Of a DNA stretch of 56,155 bases, positions 45,259-54,418 are shown piece after piece. The stretch lies in NCBI RefSeq assembly GCF_003060965.1, contig NZ_QAII01000029.1, forward strand, positions 3,917-60,071, written 5' to 3'. The position numbers and the translations under genes are program-made. The notes below the pieces were generated by a model, which saw nothing but the letters and a program-made list of their open reading frames with translations, made no database searches and was not told where the DNA came from. This DNA comes from Caulobacter sp. HMWF025 (lineage in GTDB: Bacteria; Pseudomonadota; Alphaproteobacteria; Caulobacterales; Caulobacteraceae). Numbering within the stretch: the first letter of the stretch is position 1; each line of letters begins with the position of its first letter.

Positions 45259-46323
45259 GTGTCCCAATCCATCGTAATCTCCATCGACGCCATGGGCGGT
45301 GACCATGGCCCGTCGATTGTCGTGCCTGGCATTGCCAAGGCGGCTGCCGCTCATTCTGGCGTGCGTTTCCTGCTGCATGGCGACGAGAGCCAGATCAATG
45401 CCGAGCTCGCCAAGGTTCCGGCGGCTCGCGCTGTCTGTGATGTTCGTCACACCGAGAAGTTCATCGCCATGGACGAGAAGCCTGCCCAGGCCATGCGCCG
45501 GGGCAAGGGGTCCAGCCTTTGGAACGCGGTTGAATCGCTGCGCGCCGGCGAAGCACAAGCCTGTGTTTCAGCAGGCAATACCGGCGCTCTGATGGCGATC
45601 TCCAAGCTGATCCTCCGCATGGGAGCTGATCTCGAACGCCCTGCCATCGTTGCCAGCTGGCCGACGATGAAGGGGATTACAGCGGTGCTGGATGTCGGGG
45701 CCAATGTCGAAAGCGATGCGGCCCAACTCGTTGAGTTTGCCATCATGGGAGCCGCCTTCCATCACGCGGTCCATGGGTCAACGCGGCCGACGGTCGGCCT
45801 GCTGAACGTTGGCTCGGAGGAACAGAAGGGCCATGAGGAAGTGCGGGAAGCGCATGCCATTCTCAGGGAAGCCCAGCTTGATTTCGACTATCGGGGGTTT
45901 GTCGAGGGCACGGACATAGCCTACGGCACCGTCGACGTGGTCGTGACGGATGGCTTTACCGGAAACGTGGCCCTCAAAACCGCCGAAGGCCTTGCGCGGT
46001 TCTTCTCCAATGAGATCAAGACGACCCTGACCTCGGGCCCCTTGGCCATGTTGGGGGCCGTGATCGCTTCCGGTGCCTTGAAGAAGATGCGGGCGCGACT
46101 GGATCCAGGCCGGGTCAATGGTGGACCGCTGCTCGGACTCAATGGGATTGTCGTCAAAAGCCATGGTGGTGCTGACTCGAGCGGCTTTGCTTCTGCCATC
46201 CGGGTCGCTGTCGATCTGGCGCGCAGCGACTTTACGGCTCAGATCGCCCGCAATCTGAAAAGCCTGACGGCGTCGTCCGCGCCGGAGCCGGTTTGTAGCG
46301 GTAATGAGGGAGCGACAGCGTGA
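45259..46323 (+). CDS. plsX: Phosphate acyltransferase PlsX
   Basis: 354 residues. It turns acyl-ACP into acyl-phosphate, the acyl donor for PlsY in phospholipid synthesis. SIDAMGGDHGPSIVVPG at the N terminus, SAGNTGALMAISKLIL in the middle and VTDGFTGNVALKTAEGL near the C terminus are diagnostic. The start is taken as GTG just before SQSIVISIDAMGG; AGGAG lies somewhat far upstream (14 bases), so the exact start is uncertain. It overlaps fabH by 4 bases (GTGA). Confidence 0.94.
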   Translation: MSQSIVISIDAMGGDHGPSIVVPGIAKAAAAHSGVRFLLHGDESQINAELAKVPAARAVCDVRHTEKFIAMDEKPAQAMRRGKGSSLWNAVESLRAGEAQACVSAGNTGALMAISKLILRMGADLERPAIVASWPTMKGITAVLDVGANVESDAAQLVEFAIMGAAFHHAVHGSTRPTVGLLNVGSEEQKGHEEVREAHAILREAQLDFDYRGFVEGTDIAYGTVDVVVTDGFTGNVALKTAEGLARFFSNEIKTTLTSGPLAMLGAVIASGALKKMRARLDPGRVNGGPLLGLNGIVVKSHGGADSSGFASAIRVAVDLARSDFTAQIARNLKSLTASSAPEPVCSGNEGATA

Positions 46324-47297
46324 GTGTCGTCCGAAGTGCCGTGACGGGTGTCGGGGCCTATCTGCCGTCCAGGATCGTGACGAATGACGACCTGGCCAAG
46401 TTTGTCGACACCAGCGATGCCTGGATTGTCGAGCGGACCGGGATTCACCAGCGCCACCAGGCCGATGACGACCAGGCGGTATCTGATCTCGCGGTCGAGG
46501 CGGCCAGGGCTGCCCTCGAGAAGGCCGGAAAGACGGCCGCTGATGTTGACCTGATCATTGTAGCGACGACGACGCCGGACCTGACCTTTCCGGCAACCGC
46601 GACGATTGTTCAGCGCAAGCTGGGTGCCCCCGTCGGTATCGCGTTTGACATCCAGGCTGTCTGCTCGGGCTTTGTCTATGCGCTGAGCGTTGCCGACGGC
46701 TTCGTGGCGCGCGGCCATGCGCGGTGCGCCCTGGTGATCGGGGCAGAGACCATGACCCGTTTGATGGACTGGACCGACCGTGGAACCTGCGTTCTGTTCG
46801 GCGATGGAGCCGGGGCCGTTGTCCTCGAGCCGCGCGACGGGCAGGGGACAACCGCCGACCAGGGTCTGCTCAGCTTCGCCCTTCGGGCGGACGGCACCAA
46901 GCAGGACCTGCTGTATGTAGATGGCGGCCCATCGAGCACTGGGACGGTCGGCAAGCTGCGGATGCTGGGGAACCAGGTCTTCAAGCACGCGGTCGTCAAT
47001 ATCTCAGAGGCCATACGCGCGGCTTCGGCCAAGGCCGGCATTGAGATTGCGGATGTCGACTGGTTCATTCCTCACCAGGCCAATCAGCGGATTCTTCAGG
47101 GTGTCGCCCATCGGGTCGGGCTGGACGAGGACAAGGTGATCTCCACGGTCGCCATTCACGCCAATACCTCGGCCGCTTCAATTCCTCTAGCGTTTGCCCA
47201 TGGCGTGGCCGACGGCCGCATCAAGCCCGGGCAGTTACTTCTGCTGGAGGCCATGGGCGGTGGTTTGACCTGGGGTGCCTGCCTTCTGCGCCTCTAG
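46320..47297 (+). CDS. fabH: 3-oxoacyl-ACP synthase III (KAS III)
   Basis: 325 residues. It starts fatty acid synthesis by condensing acetyl-CoA with malonyl-ACP. The catalytic triad is C115 in DIQAVCSGFVYAL, H252 in WFIPHQANQRI and N282 in AIHANTSAASIPLA. GTG start overlapping plsX. With plsX it places initiation of fatty acids and their use for phospholipids in one transcript. Confidence 0.95.
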   Translation: MSVVRSAVTGVGAYLPSRIVTNDDLAKFVDTSDAWIVERTGIHQRHQADDDQAVSDLAVEAARAALEKAGKTAADVDLIIVATTTPDLTFPATATIVQRKLGAPVGIAFDIQAVCSGFVYALSVADGFVARGHARCALVIGAETMTRLMDWTDRGTCVLFGDGAGAVVLEPRDGQGTTADQGLLSFALRADGTKQDLLYVDGGPSSTGTVGKLRMLGNQVFKHAVVNISEAIRAASAKAGIEIADVDWFIPHQANQRILQGVAHRVGLDEDKVISTVAIHANTSAASIPLAFAHGVADGRIKPGQLLLLEAMGGGLTWGACLLRL

Positions 47298-47341
47298 TCT
47301 CGGGCTCTGCCCACTCAGCGGGCGCGGGTTAGGTCTTGGCC

Positions 47342-47369
47342 TTGAGGCTTTGACTTCATGCGATATTAG
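47342..47369 (+). promoter_or_regulatory. Possible ihfA promoter
   Basis: TTGAGG (47342-47347) and TATTAG (47364-47369) are separated by 16 bases in the AT-richer 200-base gap after fabH. The start point would lie about 120 bases before ihfA. Confidence 0.4.
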
Positions 47370-47497
47370 CGTCATGCAGTCGGAGTTAACTGTGAGCGTT
47401 CTCAGGGTGATGGGCGCGCCCCGTTTCTGAGTGATACAGGTGTGTTCAATCTGGCGCGGTCCCGTGGGGCCCGCCTAAGCGCGTGGGGGGGGGCGTC

Positions 47498-47800
47498 ATG
47501 AAGGGCGCGACTTTGACTCGGGCTGACCTCTGCGAGGCAGTTCATGAAGAGGTTGGTCTGACTCGCCAGGACTGTGCTGGCCTGGTTGAACGGACCCTCG
47601 ACCTTGTGGCTGAAGCGCTTGAGACCGGTGAAACCGTCAAGCTCTCCGGTTTTGGCGTATTCCAGGTGCGCGACAAGCGCGCCCGTATGGGCCGTAACCC
47701 CAAGACGGGTGAACCTGCCGAGATCGAGCCGCGCCGCGTCATCGGTTTCCGCGCGTCGCAGGTCATGAAGGCGCGCATTGATCGCGCGCTCGGCGGCTAA
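47498..47800 (+). CDS. ihfA: Integration host factor subunit alpha
   Basis: 100 residues. [20 protein letters not shown] at the N terminus, [20 protein letters not shown] and [19 protein letters not shown] with the beta-arm are IHF-alpha features distinguishing it from HU. IHF bends DNA at specific sites and in Caulobacter helps sigma-54 flagellar promoters and replication control. The ribosome site is embedded in a run of nine G (47485-47493). The order fabH-ihfA-merR is conserved in alphaproteobacteria. Confidence 0.94.
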   Translation: MKGATLTRADLCEAVHEEVGLTRQDCAGLVERTLDLVAEALETGETVKLSGFGVFQVRDKRARMGRNPKTGEPAEIEPRRVIGFRASQVMKARIDRALGG

Positions 47801-47813
47801 GGTCCATATCGCG

Positions 47814-48239
47814 GTGGCGAAAGGACCCAATGCCTTCCGCACCATCTCCGAAGCGGCTGACGTGCTGGGCGTTCCCCAGCATGTCCTGCGCTTTTGGGAG
47901 ACCCGATTCTCGTTTATCCGCCCCATGAAGCGAGCGGGCGGTCGCCGCTTCTACCGGCCCCAGGATGTCGCGGTTCTGACGGGTGTTCGTGCCTTGCTTC
48001 ACGGTGCCGGCCTGAGCATCAAGGATGTCCAGGCTCTCCATCGTGAGCAGGGTTTGAGCTCTGTTATCGCTGCGGGGCTGGGGTTACCTGCAGTCCGGGG
48101 CGCTGGCCCGCCTGCGCCCGACCTCAAGGTCGCCGGTACAATCGATGCGGTTCATCGGGGGCGTCTTGTCGCGTCACTGAACGAGCTCACCGCCTCGAAG
48201 GCGAGGCTGGACCTGCTTTTGGATCATCCCCAGCAGTGA
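47814..48239 (+). CDS. MerR-family regulator
   Basis: 141 residues from GTG. The winged helix-turn-helix is in [25 protein letters not shown], then [20 protein letters not shown], with the GGRR(F/Y)Y motif of MerR proteins. A short dimer helix with [15 protein letters not shown] follows; no metal-binding cysteines are present. This MerR type after ihfA is conserved in the class, but its target is not known to me. It lies 13 bases after ihfA and just before tRNA-Pro. Confidence 0.88.
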   Translation: MAKGPNAFRTISEAADVLGVPQHVLRFWETRFSFIRPMKRAGGRRFYRPQDVAVLTGVRALLHGAGLSIKDVQALHREQGLSSVIAAGLGLPAVRGAGPPAPDLKVAGTIDAVHRGRLVASLNELTASKARLDLLLDHPQQ

Positions 48240-48304
48240 TTGAAATTCCCCGCAATTCCGGTTGCGGAGGTCAGGAGCGGCGCCTATAAGAGCGCCTCTT
48301 CCGT

Positions 48305-48381
<77 letters not shown>

Positions 48382-48410
48382 TTTCCGAAAGGGAATAGAC
48401 GGAAGAATGG

Positions 48411-48438
48411 AAAGGCCGCCCTTCGGGGCGGCCTTTTT
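48411..48438 (+). terminator. Rho-independent terminator after tRNA-Pro
   Basis: AAGGCCGCCC and GGGCGGCCTT form a perfect stem capped by a TTCG tetraloop and followed by TTT. Confidence 0.9.
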
Positions 48439-48466
48439 CAGTTTCGGGGCTGAAGGTCTCGACGCC

Positions 48467-48694
48467 CTAGAACTTCATGGGCTTGTCGGCCTTGCCCATC
48501 CACGACATCAGCGGCATCAGCGGCAGGCCCCAGCCCATTCCAACAACGATGAAATAGATCAGGTGGATGGCTCGGTTGTCGGGCAGGAAATCGTAGAGGC
48601 TGGTACCCGCCCAGATATAGACGGCGAGGAAGACCATTATGCCGATGCCGCCAATCAGTTTGCGCAGTCGGGCGGGGATTAGAGGCGTACTCAA
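48467..48694 (-). CDS. DUF2842 family small membrane protein
   Basis: 75 residues with two hydrophobic helices: [20 protein letters not shown] and [19 protein letters not shown], ending in SWMGKADKP. This pattern is DUF2842, found in alphaproteobacteria; function unknown. The start is TTG, overlapping the upstream gene stop as TTGA. It is convergent with tRNA-Pro and its terminator. Confidence 0.8.
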   Translation of the reverse strand: MSTPLIPARLRKLIGGIGIMVFLAVYIWAGTSLYDFLPDNRAIHLIYFIVVGMGWGLPLMPLMSWMGKADKPMKF

Positions 48695-48942
48695 GCGGGT
48701 CTCCGAACAAGGCCGAGGACGGCCAGAAAAAGCACAGCCCCGACGGCGGACACCAGAAGTCCGCCCCAGAATCCCTGCAGGGGTAGCCCCAGTCGCTGGG
48801 CGATGAAGGCACCGATGAAGGATCCGATCACGCCGATCAGCAGCTTCGCGAACAGCGAATGCCGCTGCGCTACGGCGATGTCCGCAACCCAGCCGGCCAG
48901 AATGCCGATGATGGCGGCCGAGAACACGCCGATACTGCTCAT
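48691..48942 (-). CDS. GlsB/YeaQ/YmgE family small membrane protein
   Basis: 83 residues, three helices. [32 protein letters not shown] and [17 protein letters not shown] give the Gly-rich repeat of transglycosylase-associated proteins (PF04226), often stress-induced. GAGGAAGG directly precedes the ATG. Stop and next start overlap, so it is coupled to the DUF2842 gene. Confidence 0.87.
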   Translation of the reverse strand: MSSIGVFSAAIIGILAGWVADIAVAQRHSLFAKLLIGVIGSFIGAFIAQRLGLPLQGFWGGLLVSAVGAVLFLAVLGLVRRPA

Positions 48943-49091
48943 CTGGACCTTCCTCACGCACAGTCAAGGACTGCAGGTCGGATCATCGCACGAACCCTTA
49001 CGTACGTCATGGCCCATGGACGTGGAAGCGCGGCGGGAGTACGGACGACGCGGCCCAATTTCGGCCAAGAACAGGCGCTCTCTCCGTCGTC

Positions 49092-50123
49092 ATGACGTCA
49101 TTTCTGCGTTCAGACCGTTCCCGTCCCGTGGCCCTCTGGCTGTTCGCCGTGGCCGCGCTGGTGTTTGCAATGGTGGTTGTCGGCGGTGCAACGCGCCTGA
49201 CCGACTCGGGCCTGTCCATTACCGAATGGAAGCCGATCATGGGGGCGTTGCCGCCCATGTCGGAGGCTGCCTGGCAGGCAAATTTCGCGCTCTACAAACA
49301 GATCCCGCAGTACCGGCTGGTCAATGCCGGAATGACGCTTGAGGCCTACAAGACGATTTTCTGGTGGGAGTGGGGACATCGACTGCTGGGCCGGGTCGTC
49401 GGTGCCGCCTTCGCCATTCCCTTTGTCTTCTTCCTGATCCGGGGAATGATTCCGCGTCGTCTGATCTGGCGCTGCGCGGTCATGCTGGGCCTGGGTGGCC
49501 TGCAGGGCGCAATCGGCTGGTGGATGGTGTCCAGTGGCCTTTCGGAAAGGGTATCTGTCGCGCCCGAGCGCCTGATGACCCATCTCGGCCTGGCCCTGAA
49601 CCTGTTTGTGTTGCTGCTCTGGACGGGTCTTGATGCCTGGGCGGGAGCGCCGCGAATCGAGCAGCAATCGCCCTGGCGCGGCTGGGCGCTCGCCTTCCTT
49701 GGCTTTGTCTTCTTTCAGTGTCTTCTCGGAGCCCTGGTCGCGGGGAATGACGCTGGCTTGGTCTATAATGACTGGCCGCTGATGAATGGTGCGCTGCTAC
49801 CGGATGCTTACTGGGGCAAGGGGCTGTGGAGCACCCTGGCGCACAGTCAGGGCGCGGTTCAGTTGCACCATCGTATCGTCGCTTATGCGCTGTTTGTGGC
49901 GGCGCTTGGCCTGGCCTTCATGGCCCGCCGGTCACGGCACCTCCCCGGAGAGGCCAAGGTCATGGCCTTTGGTGTCGCCGGCATCGTAACCCTGCAGGCG
50001 GGTCTGGGGATCTGGACTCTGATGGTCCATGTGCCGGTCTCGCTCGGGGTCGTGCACCAGGCGGGAGCCGCCGTGCTGCTCGGAACGGCCGCGCTGTTCG
50101 CCTGGCGGGTCCGGCGCGTCTGA
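49092..50123 (+). CDS. ctaA: Heme A synthase (COX15/CtaA)
   Basis: 343 residues with eight helices. It oxidises heme O to heme A for the aa3-type oxidase. The heme-ligating histidines are in [28 protein letters not shown] and VVHQAGAAV, the COX15 (type 2) arrangement without the disulfide cysteine pair of Gram-positive Cta[21 protein letters not shown] at the N terminus is characteristic. It stands alone, with no cox genes adjacent. Confidence 0.95.
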   Translation: MTSFLRSDRSRPVALWLFAVAALVFAMVVVGGATRLTDSGLSITEWKPIMGALPPMSEAAWQANFALYKQIPQYRLVNAGMTLEAYKTIFWWEWGHRLLGRVVGAAFAIPFVFFLIRGMIPRRLIWRCAVMLGLGGLQGAIGWWMVSSGLSERVSVAPERLMTHLGLALNLFVLLLWTGLDAWAGAPRIEQQSPWRGWALAFLGFVFFQCLLGALVAGNDAGLVYNDWPLMNGALLPDAYWGKGLWSTLAHSQGAVQLHHRIVAYALFVAALGLAFMARRSRHLPGEAKVMAFGVAGIVTLQAGLGIWTLMVHVPVSLGVVHQAGAAVLLGTAALFAWRVRRV

Positions 50124-50210
50124 GTGAAATTCCCCGGGCCGGCGTCCGTACCGGAAAAAGTGTCACAGGGTTGAAGCAAAGCAGGCCGGTACCTTCAGGA
50201 GCGTCCGGCT

Positions 50211-51671
50211 GTGATCCGCAACACCTCTCTGGCCCTTGCCCTTTCGTTTCTGGCGTCCGGCGCGTTTGCCCAGACCCCGTCTGATCCCTATTTCAAGGCG
50301 GGTGAAGCCGCGCTGGCGCGGTCCCTGGCCGTGACGCCCAATACCGGACGCGCCAAGAACATCATCCTGTTCATCGGCGACGGCATGGGGATTTCGACCG
50401 TCGCAGCGGCCCGGATCTATGAGGGGCAGATGCGGGGCGTGGACGGTGAGTCCAACAGCCTCTCGTTCGAAAAGCTGCCCTGGACCGCCCTGTCCAAGAC
50501 CTACAGTCACGACACCCAGGTCACTGACAGTGCCGCGGGCATCACAGCGATCACCACCGGCGTTAAAACCCGGAACAAGGTCATTGGTCTGACGGGCGCG
50601 GCGGTTCCCGAGCAGTGCGCCAGCGAAAAAAGCACCCGGGTTCGGACCATCGCCGAACTGGCCAAGGCCCATGGCCTCGCCGCTGGTGCCGTGACCACGA
50701 CCCGCGTCACCCACGCCACGCCGGCGGGTGTGTATGCGCACACCGTCTATAGGGACTGGGAGAGCGATGCCGACATGCCCGTCGAGGCGCTCCAGGCCGG
50801 CTGCAAGGACATCGCCAGGCAACTGCTTGAAACGCCCGCAGGCCTTCGACTCGATGTCGTGATGGGGGGAGGGCGGTCGCGCTTTCTTCCGGAGGGCGCA
50901 GGAGGGCGGCGCGGTGACGGCCGCGACCTTACGACCGAATGGCGCAAGGCTCCCGCTTCAGCCTATGTCACGACGGCGGATCAGTTGCAGGCTCTGGATC
51001 CTGCCGCAACTGGACCCGTCCTTGGTCTCTTTGCCAATGAGCATCTTCCCTATGAGGTCGAGCGAGCCGCGCTGGGGCAGGATGTCCCGACCCTGGCGGC
51101 GATGACCAGCAAGGCGATTGATCTGCTGGCCCGCAATCCGAAGGGCTATTTCCTGCTCGTCGAGGGCGGCAAGATCGACATGGGCAGCCACCTCAACAAT
51201 GCCAAACGGACCTTGACCGAGACGATCGAGTTCTCGAAAGCCGTCCAGGCGGCCCTCGATAAGGTGGACCTCAAGGACACGCTCGTGATCGTGACGGCCG
51301 ACCATAGTCATGGCCTTGTGATCTCCGGCTATGCCGCACGCAACGCGCCGATCCTCGGCCTCGCCGGCAATGAAGGCGAGCCGATCAGGGCCGGCGACGG
51401 AAAGCCATACACGGTCCTGAGTTTCGCGACGGGTCCCGGCGGCCCGGAGGGGCAGGACCTGCGAGCTGATCCGTCCCGGGAAAACATGGAAGATGTCGAC
51501 TATCACCAGCAGGCGCTGGCCAATCTGCCGAGCGCGGCCCATTCCGGTGAAGATGTCGGCGTCTTTGCCGATGGGCCCGGAGCTTATCTCGTCCGGGGCG
51601 TCGTCGAGGAGTCCTACATCTTCCAGATCATGCGCCATGCCTTCGGGTTTGAGGCCGGAACAGCAAAATAG
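50211..51671 (+). CDS. phoA: Alkaline phosphatase PhoA
   Basis: 486 residues starting at GTG with AGGAG upstream. The signal peptide LALALSFLASGAFAQ is followed by LFIGDGMGISTVAAARI (metal ligand D57) and THE nucleophile motif VTDSAAGITA (S107), then LLVEGGKIDMGSHLNN and VTADHSHGLVISGYAAR with zinc ligands. It hydrolyses phosphomonoesters in the periplasm. A TGTCA precedes it by 46 bases but the second half of a Pho box is poor. It is convergent with phoX. Confidence 0.94.
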   Translation: MIRNTSLALALSFLASGAFAQTPSDPYFKAGEAALARSLAVTPNTGRAKNIILFIGDGMGISTVAAARIYEGQMRGVDGESNSLSFEKLPWTALSKTYSHDTQVTDSAAGITAITTGVKTRNKVIGLTGAAVPEQCASEKSTRVRTIAELAKAHGLAAGAVTTTRVTHATPAGVYAHTVYRDWESDADMPVEALQAGCKDIARQLLETPAGLRLDVVMGGGRSRFLPEGAGGRRGDGRDLTTEWRKAPASAYVTTADQLQALDPAATGPVLGLFANEHLPYEVERAALGQDVPTLAAMTSKAIDLLARNPKGYFLLVEGGKIDMGSHLNNAKRTLTETIEFSKAVQAALDKVDLKDTLVIVTADHSHGLVISGYAARNAPILGLAGNEGEPIRAGDGKPYTVLSFATGPGGPEGQDLRADPSRENMEDVDYHQQALANLPSAAHSGEDVGVFADGPGAYLVRGVVEESYIFQIMRHAFGFEAGTAK

Positions 51672-51698
51672 GCACGGTCTCTGACACCCAATGCAGCC

Positions 51699-51730
51699 CC
51701 CTGGCCGCCGTTCATCGCCGGCGGCCAGGG
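51699..51730. terminator. Bidirectional terminator between phoA and phoX
   Basis: CCCTGGCCGCCG (51699-51710) and CGGCGGCCAGGG (51719-51730) form a perfect 12-bp stem with an 8-base loop between convergent genes. Confidence 0.78.
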
Positions 51731-51742
51731 TGGGCCTTAGGG

Positions 51743-53143
51743 CTAGAGTTTGAGGCTTCCCCAGGGGCCCTTCACAGCGAGCGTGATGCCCGGGTTCTGG
51801 ATGTTGACGAACAGGGTCGAACCATCAGGCGAGAAACAGGCCCCGGCGAACTCGGAATTCCCGGTGAAGACATTTCGCCCAACCGTGTAGACCTTGCCGT
51901 CGGGGGACACGCCGCGCAGATGGTTGCGATCGACATCTGAATAGCGATCCTCGCACAGGATGATGTGGCCCCAGGGCGCGACGACCAGATTGTCCGCATA
52001 GTCCAGAACTTGGGTGTCGGCGCTTTCGACAAAGAGTTGAAGGCGGCCGGGCTGGTCGCGTTCGCCCGCCTGGCCTTCGACGGGGCTGGGGACATAACGG
52101 AAGATCTGACCGGCAGCGATCGCCCCTCCAGCTGTGCAGGCAAAATAGAGTTCACCTTTTCCGAAATAGAGGCCCTCGCCGCGCGAAAACAGGGCGGCAC
52201 CCCGCTCATGACCGCGGCGACGAATGTCATCATTGGGATTGTCGACCCCGTCCAGATCGATCCAGCGAACCGATTTCCAGCTGCGTGGCGCGAAGCTCAG
52301 CTCTTCGAAATTGCGCGTGTCGCCCCCCTCCGGCGCATCGACGAGGCCCAGGGCCTGCAGCCGGCCGCCGGCCGCAAGGTTGCGCCGGTCATTCGGAAGA
52401 AACCGGTAGAAGAGCCCGTCGGCGACGTCTTCCGTCATATAGACCACACCGGAGCGCGGATCGATGCAGGCGGCTTCGTGCTTGAAGCGTCCCATCGCCT
52501 TCAGTGGCAGGCCGGGAGCCAGTGTCGTGGAAGCGCTTGGGACCTCGAACACGTAGCCATGATCCTTGCCGACTTCGAGACCGCTCGTCAGGGTGGACTC
52601 TTCACAGCTTAGCCAAGAGCCCCAGGGCGTGGTCCCGCCGGCACAGTTTACAGTCGTTCCGACGAGGCTCAGGTGTTGGCGCAGGGTCTGGCCCGATTTC
52701 AGGTCGTACAGGATCGTCGTCGTGCCGCCGGGCAGGGGCATACCGCTTTCATGGATATCGTAGGCCAGTGACCGGTCGAGACGAGAGGCAAGGCGTCCAC
52801 CCAATCCGAATGGGCCGTAGTCCATTTCAGTGACCGAGAGTTCGTGATTGCGAACCAGCAGGACCTTGCCGTCACCAGCTTCAAAACAGCCCATCCCATC
52901 GGCCTTGTAAGGCACGAGGAAGCCGTCAGTCATAGTTTCTCCGGCCTGGGAGATGATCTGGTAGCTAAAGCCGGCGGGCAGATCGAGCATCCGGCGCGGA
53001 TCCGGGATCAGCGGACCGTAGCCCTCTACCTCGTTCCGATAGGTCTCGGGGTCTTGCCCGGCATCCTGGGCTCGCGCGGCGAGACCCGAGAAGGCGATGC
53101 TGGTTGCGACTGAGGCCACAAAGCCTCGACGGGAGATCGGCAT
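51743..53143 (-). CDS. phoX: PhoX-family (DUF839) phosphatase
   Basis: 466 residues. A Tat signal starts the protein (SRRGFVASVATSIAFSG), as expected for a cofactor-loaded enzyme. The beta-propeller carries LPAGFSYQIIS, LLVRNHELSVTEMDYGPFG, CAGGTTPWGSWLSCEES and FKHEAACIDPRSGVVYMTED, the DUF839 signature. PhoX uses Ca/Fe to hydrolyse phosphate esters. A Pho-box-like sequence lies 49 bases upstream of its start on the same strand. Some DUF839 proteins are not phosphatases, so the exact activity is not certain. Confidence 0.88.
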   Translation of the reverse strand: MPISRRGFVASVATSIAFSGLAARAQDAGQDPETYRNEVEGYGPLIPDPRRMLDLPAGFSYQIISQAGETMTDGFLVPYKADGMGCFEAGDGKVLLVRNHELSVTEMDYGPFGLGGRLASRLDRSLAYDIHESGMPLPGGTTTILYDLKSGQTLRQHLSLVGTTVNCAGGTTPWGSWLSCEESTLTSGLEVGKDHGYVFEVPSASTTLAPGLPLKAMGRFKHEAACIDPRSGVVYMTEDVADGLFYRFLPNDRRNLAAGGRLQALGLVDAPEGGDTRNFEELSFAPRSWKSVRWIDLDGVDNPNDDIRRRGHERGAALFSRGEGLYFGKGELYFACTAGGAIAAGQIFRYVPSPVEGQAGERDQPGRLQLFVESADTQVLDYADNLVVAPWGHIILCEDRYSDVDRNHLRGVSPDGKVYTVGRNVFTGNSEFAGACFSPDGSTLFVNIQNPGITLAVKGPWGSLKL

Positions 53144-53191
53144 GATGGACTCGGCTGTTAATCTATAACGGCATTCCTATGCCAAGGGCCC

Positions 53192-53209
53192 ATGACGAAC
53201 TTAAGACAG
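53192..53209 (-). promoter_or_regulatory. Pho-box-like site upstream of phoX
   Basis: On the minus strand CTGTCTT-AAGT-TCGTCAT matches CTGTCAT-N4-CTGTCAT in 11 of 14 positions, equal to TGTCt-N6-cGTCA in the Caulobacter PhoB form. It is about 49 bases from the phoX start. Confidence 0.5.
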
Positions 53210-53220
53210 TTGTGAGGTAA

Positions 53221-53226
53221 TATAAT
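53221..53226 (+). promoter_or_regulatory. -10 element of the rplM-rpsI promoter
   Basis: A perfect TATAAT lies in the AT-rich phoX/rplM intergenic region. The -35 is not clear; TTAAGA stands 14 bases upstream and overlaps the phoX Pho-box-like site. The leader to the rplM ATG would be about 145 bases. Confidence 0.6.
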
Positions 53227-53241
53227 ACCGTATCTTCCAAT

Positions 53242-53263
53242 CCCTTGCTCCATAAGGGTTTTT
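53242..53263 (+). terminator. Short terminator-like hairpin in the rplM leader
   Basis: CCCTT (53242-53246) and AAGGG (53254-53258) with a 7-base loop, followed by TTTTT. It lies between the -10 element and rplM and could act as an attenuator; the stem is only 5 bp. Confidence 0.35.
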
Positions 53264-53378
53264 GGATATTTCTCACGTCTAATGTTGACAGGTTCGACGC
53301 CCTCACGTATCTGCCGCCCCTCACGCGAACGGATCTGCTTTCTTGGATCCCGACGCACAAGGAATACGGATCAATCCC

Positions 53379-53852
53379 ATGCAAAAGACCACGGCTTCCC
53401 TGAAGCCCGCCGAGGTCGAGAAGAAGTGGATCGTGGTCGACGCCCAGGACGCCGTTGTCGGTCGTCTGGCGACGTTCATCGCCATGCGTCTTCGCGGCAA
53501 GCACCGTCCCGACTACACCCCGAACGTTGACTGCGGCGACTTCGTTGTCGTCATCAACGCCGACAAGGTGAAGTTCACCGGCAAGAAGATGGACGACAAG
53601 GTTTACTACCGCCACACCGGTCACCCGGGCGGCGTCAAGTCGACCACCCCGCGCAAGCTGCTGGAAGGCCGCTTCCCGGAACGCGTCCTCGAAAAGGCCG
53701 TCGAGCGCATGCTGCCCAAGGAGAGCCCGCTGGCTCGCAAGCAGCTGACGCATCTGCTCATCTACAACAACGGTGAGCACCCGCACCAAGCGCAAAGCCC
53801 CGAAGCGATCGATTTCGCCTCGCGCAATGCCAAAAACACCCGGAGCGCCTAA
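53379..53852 (+). CDS. rplM: 50S ribosomal protein L13
   Basis: 157 residues. [40 protein letters not shown] and [20 protein letters not shown] are diagnostic for L13, one of the first proteins to bind 23S rRNA. The ATG used gives the usual alphaproteobacterial N terminus; an upstream TTG adds 12 residues with no support. It is followed after 3 bases by rpsI, the standard pair. Confidence 0.97.
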   Translation: MQKTTASLKPAEVEKKWIVVDAQDAVVGRLATFIAMRLRGKHRPDYTPNVDCGDFVVVINADKVKFTGKKMDDKVYYRHTGHPGGVKSTTPRKLLEGRFPERVLEKAVERMLPKESPLARKQLTHLLIYNNGEHPHQAQSPEAIDFASRNAKNTRSA

Positions 53853-53855
53853 GTC

Positions 53856-54329
53856 ATGTCTGAAGCTCAAGGCTTTGACGCGCTGGCCAGCCTGTCCAGC
53901 AACCCGGAAGCAGCTGCCCCGGCCGAACCCAAGATCGACGCCCAGGGCCGCGCCTACGCGACCGGCAAGCGCAAGAACGCGATCGCTCGCGTCTGGATCA
54001 AGCCCGGCAAGGGCCAGATCATCATCAACGGCCGCGAGCAGGAAGTTTACTTCGCTCGTCCGGTTCTGCGCATGATGATCGCCCAGCCTCTGGAAGTTAC
54101 CGACCGCCTGGGTCAGTTCGACGTGACCGTGACCGTTGAAGGTTCGGGCCTGTCGGGCCAGGCCGGCGCGATCCGTCACGGCCTATCCAAGGCTCTGACC
54201 TACTACGAACCCTCGCTGCGCCCCGTCCTGAAGCCGCACGGCTTCCTGACGCGCGACAGCCGCGTGGTTGAACGCAAGAAGTACGGCAAGGCCAAGGCCC
54301 GCCGCAGCTTCCAGTTCTCGAAGCGCTAA
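53856..54329 (+). CDS. rpsI: 30S ribosomal protein S9
   Basis: 157 residues. An acidic/Ala-rich extension of about 40 residues, common in alphaproteobacteria, precedes the core [38 protein letters not shown] and the basic end [17 protein letters not shown], whose last residues reach the P-site tRNA. It ends at a strong terminator. Confidence 0.97.
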   Translation: MSEAQGFDALASLSSNPEAAAPAEPKIDAQGRAYATGKRKNAIARVWIKPGKGQIIINGREQEVYFARPVLRMMIAQPLEVTDRLGQFDVTVTVEGSGLSGQAGAIRHGLSKALTYYEPSLRPVLKPHGFLTRDSRVVERKKYGKAKARRSFQFSKR

Positions 54330-54350
54330 ACGCGGTTCGCCGTGTTTGGA

Positions 54351-54387
54351 AAAGGGCGCTTCGGGAAACCGGAGCGCCCTTTTTCTT
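54351..54387 (+). terminator. Rho-independent terminator of rplM-rpsI
   Basis: AAAGGGCGCTTCGG and CCGGAGCGCCCTTT pair with one T-G wobble around a GAAA loop and are followed by TTCTTT. It lies 21 bases past rpsI. Confidence 0.92.
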
Positions 54388-54418
54388 TGTCCCTCTGTCC
54401 GGGTTGATGGGAGTCTGC

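Noticed and set aside
50161-50176. Pho box upstream of phoA (TGTCA-N6-TGAAG)
   Set aside because: The second half matches in only two of five positions; too weak to call without expression data.
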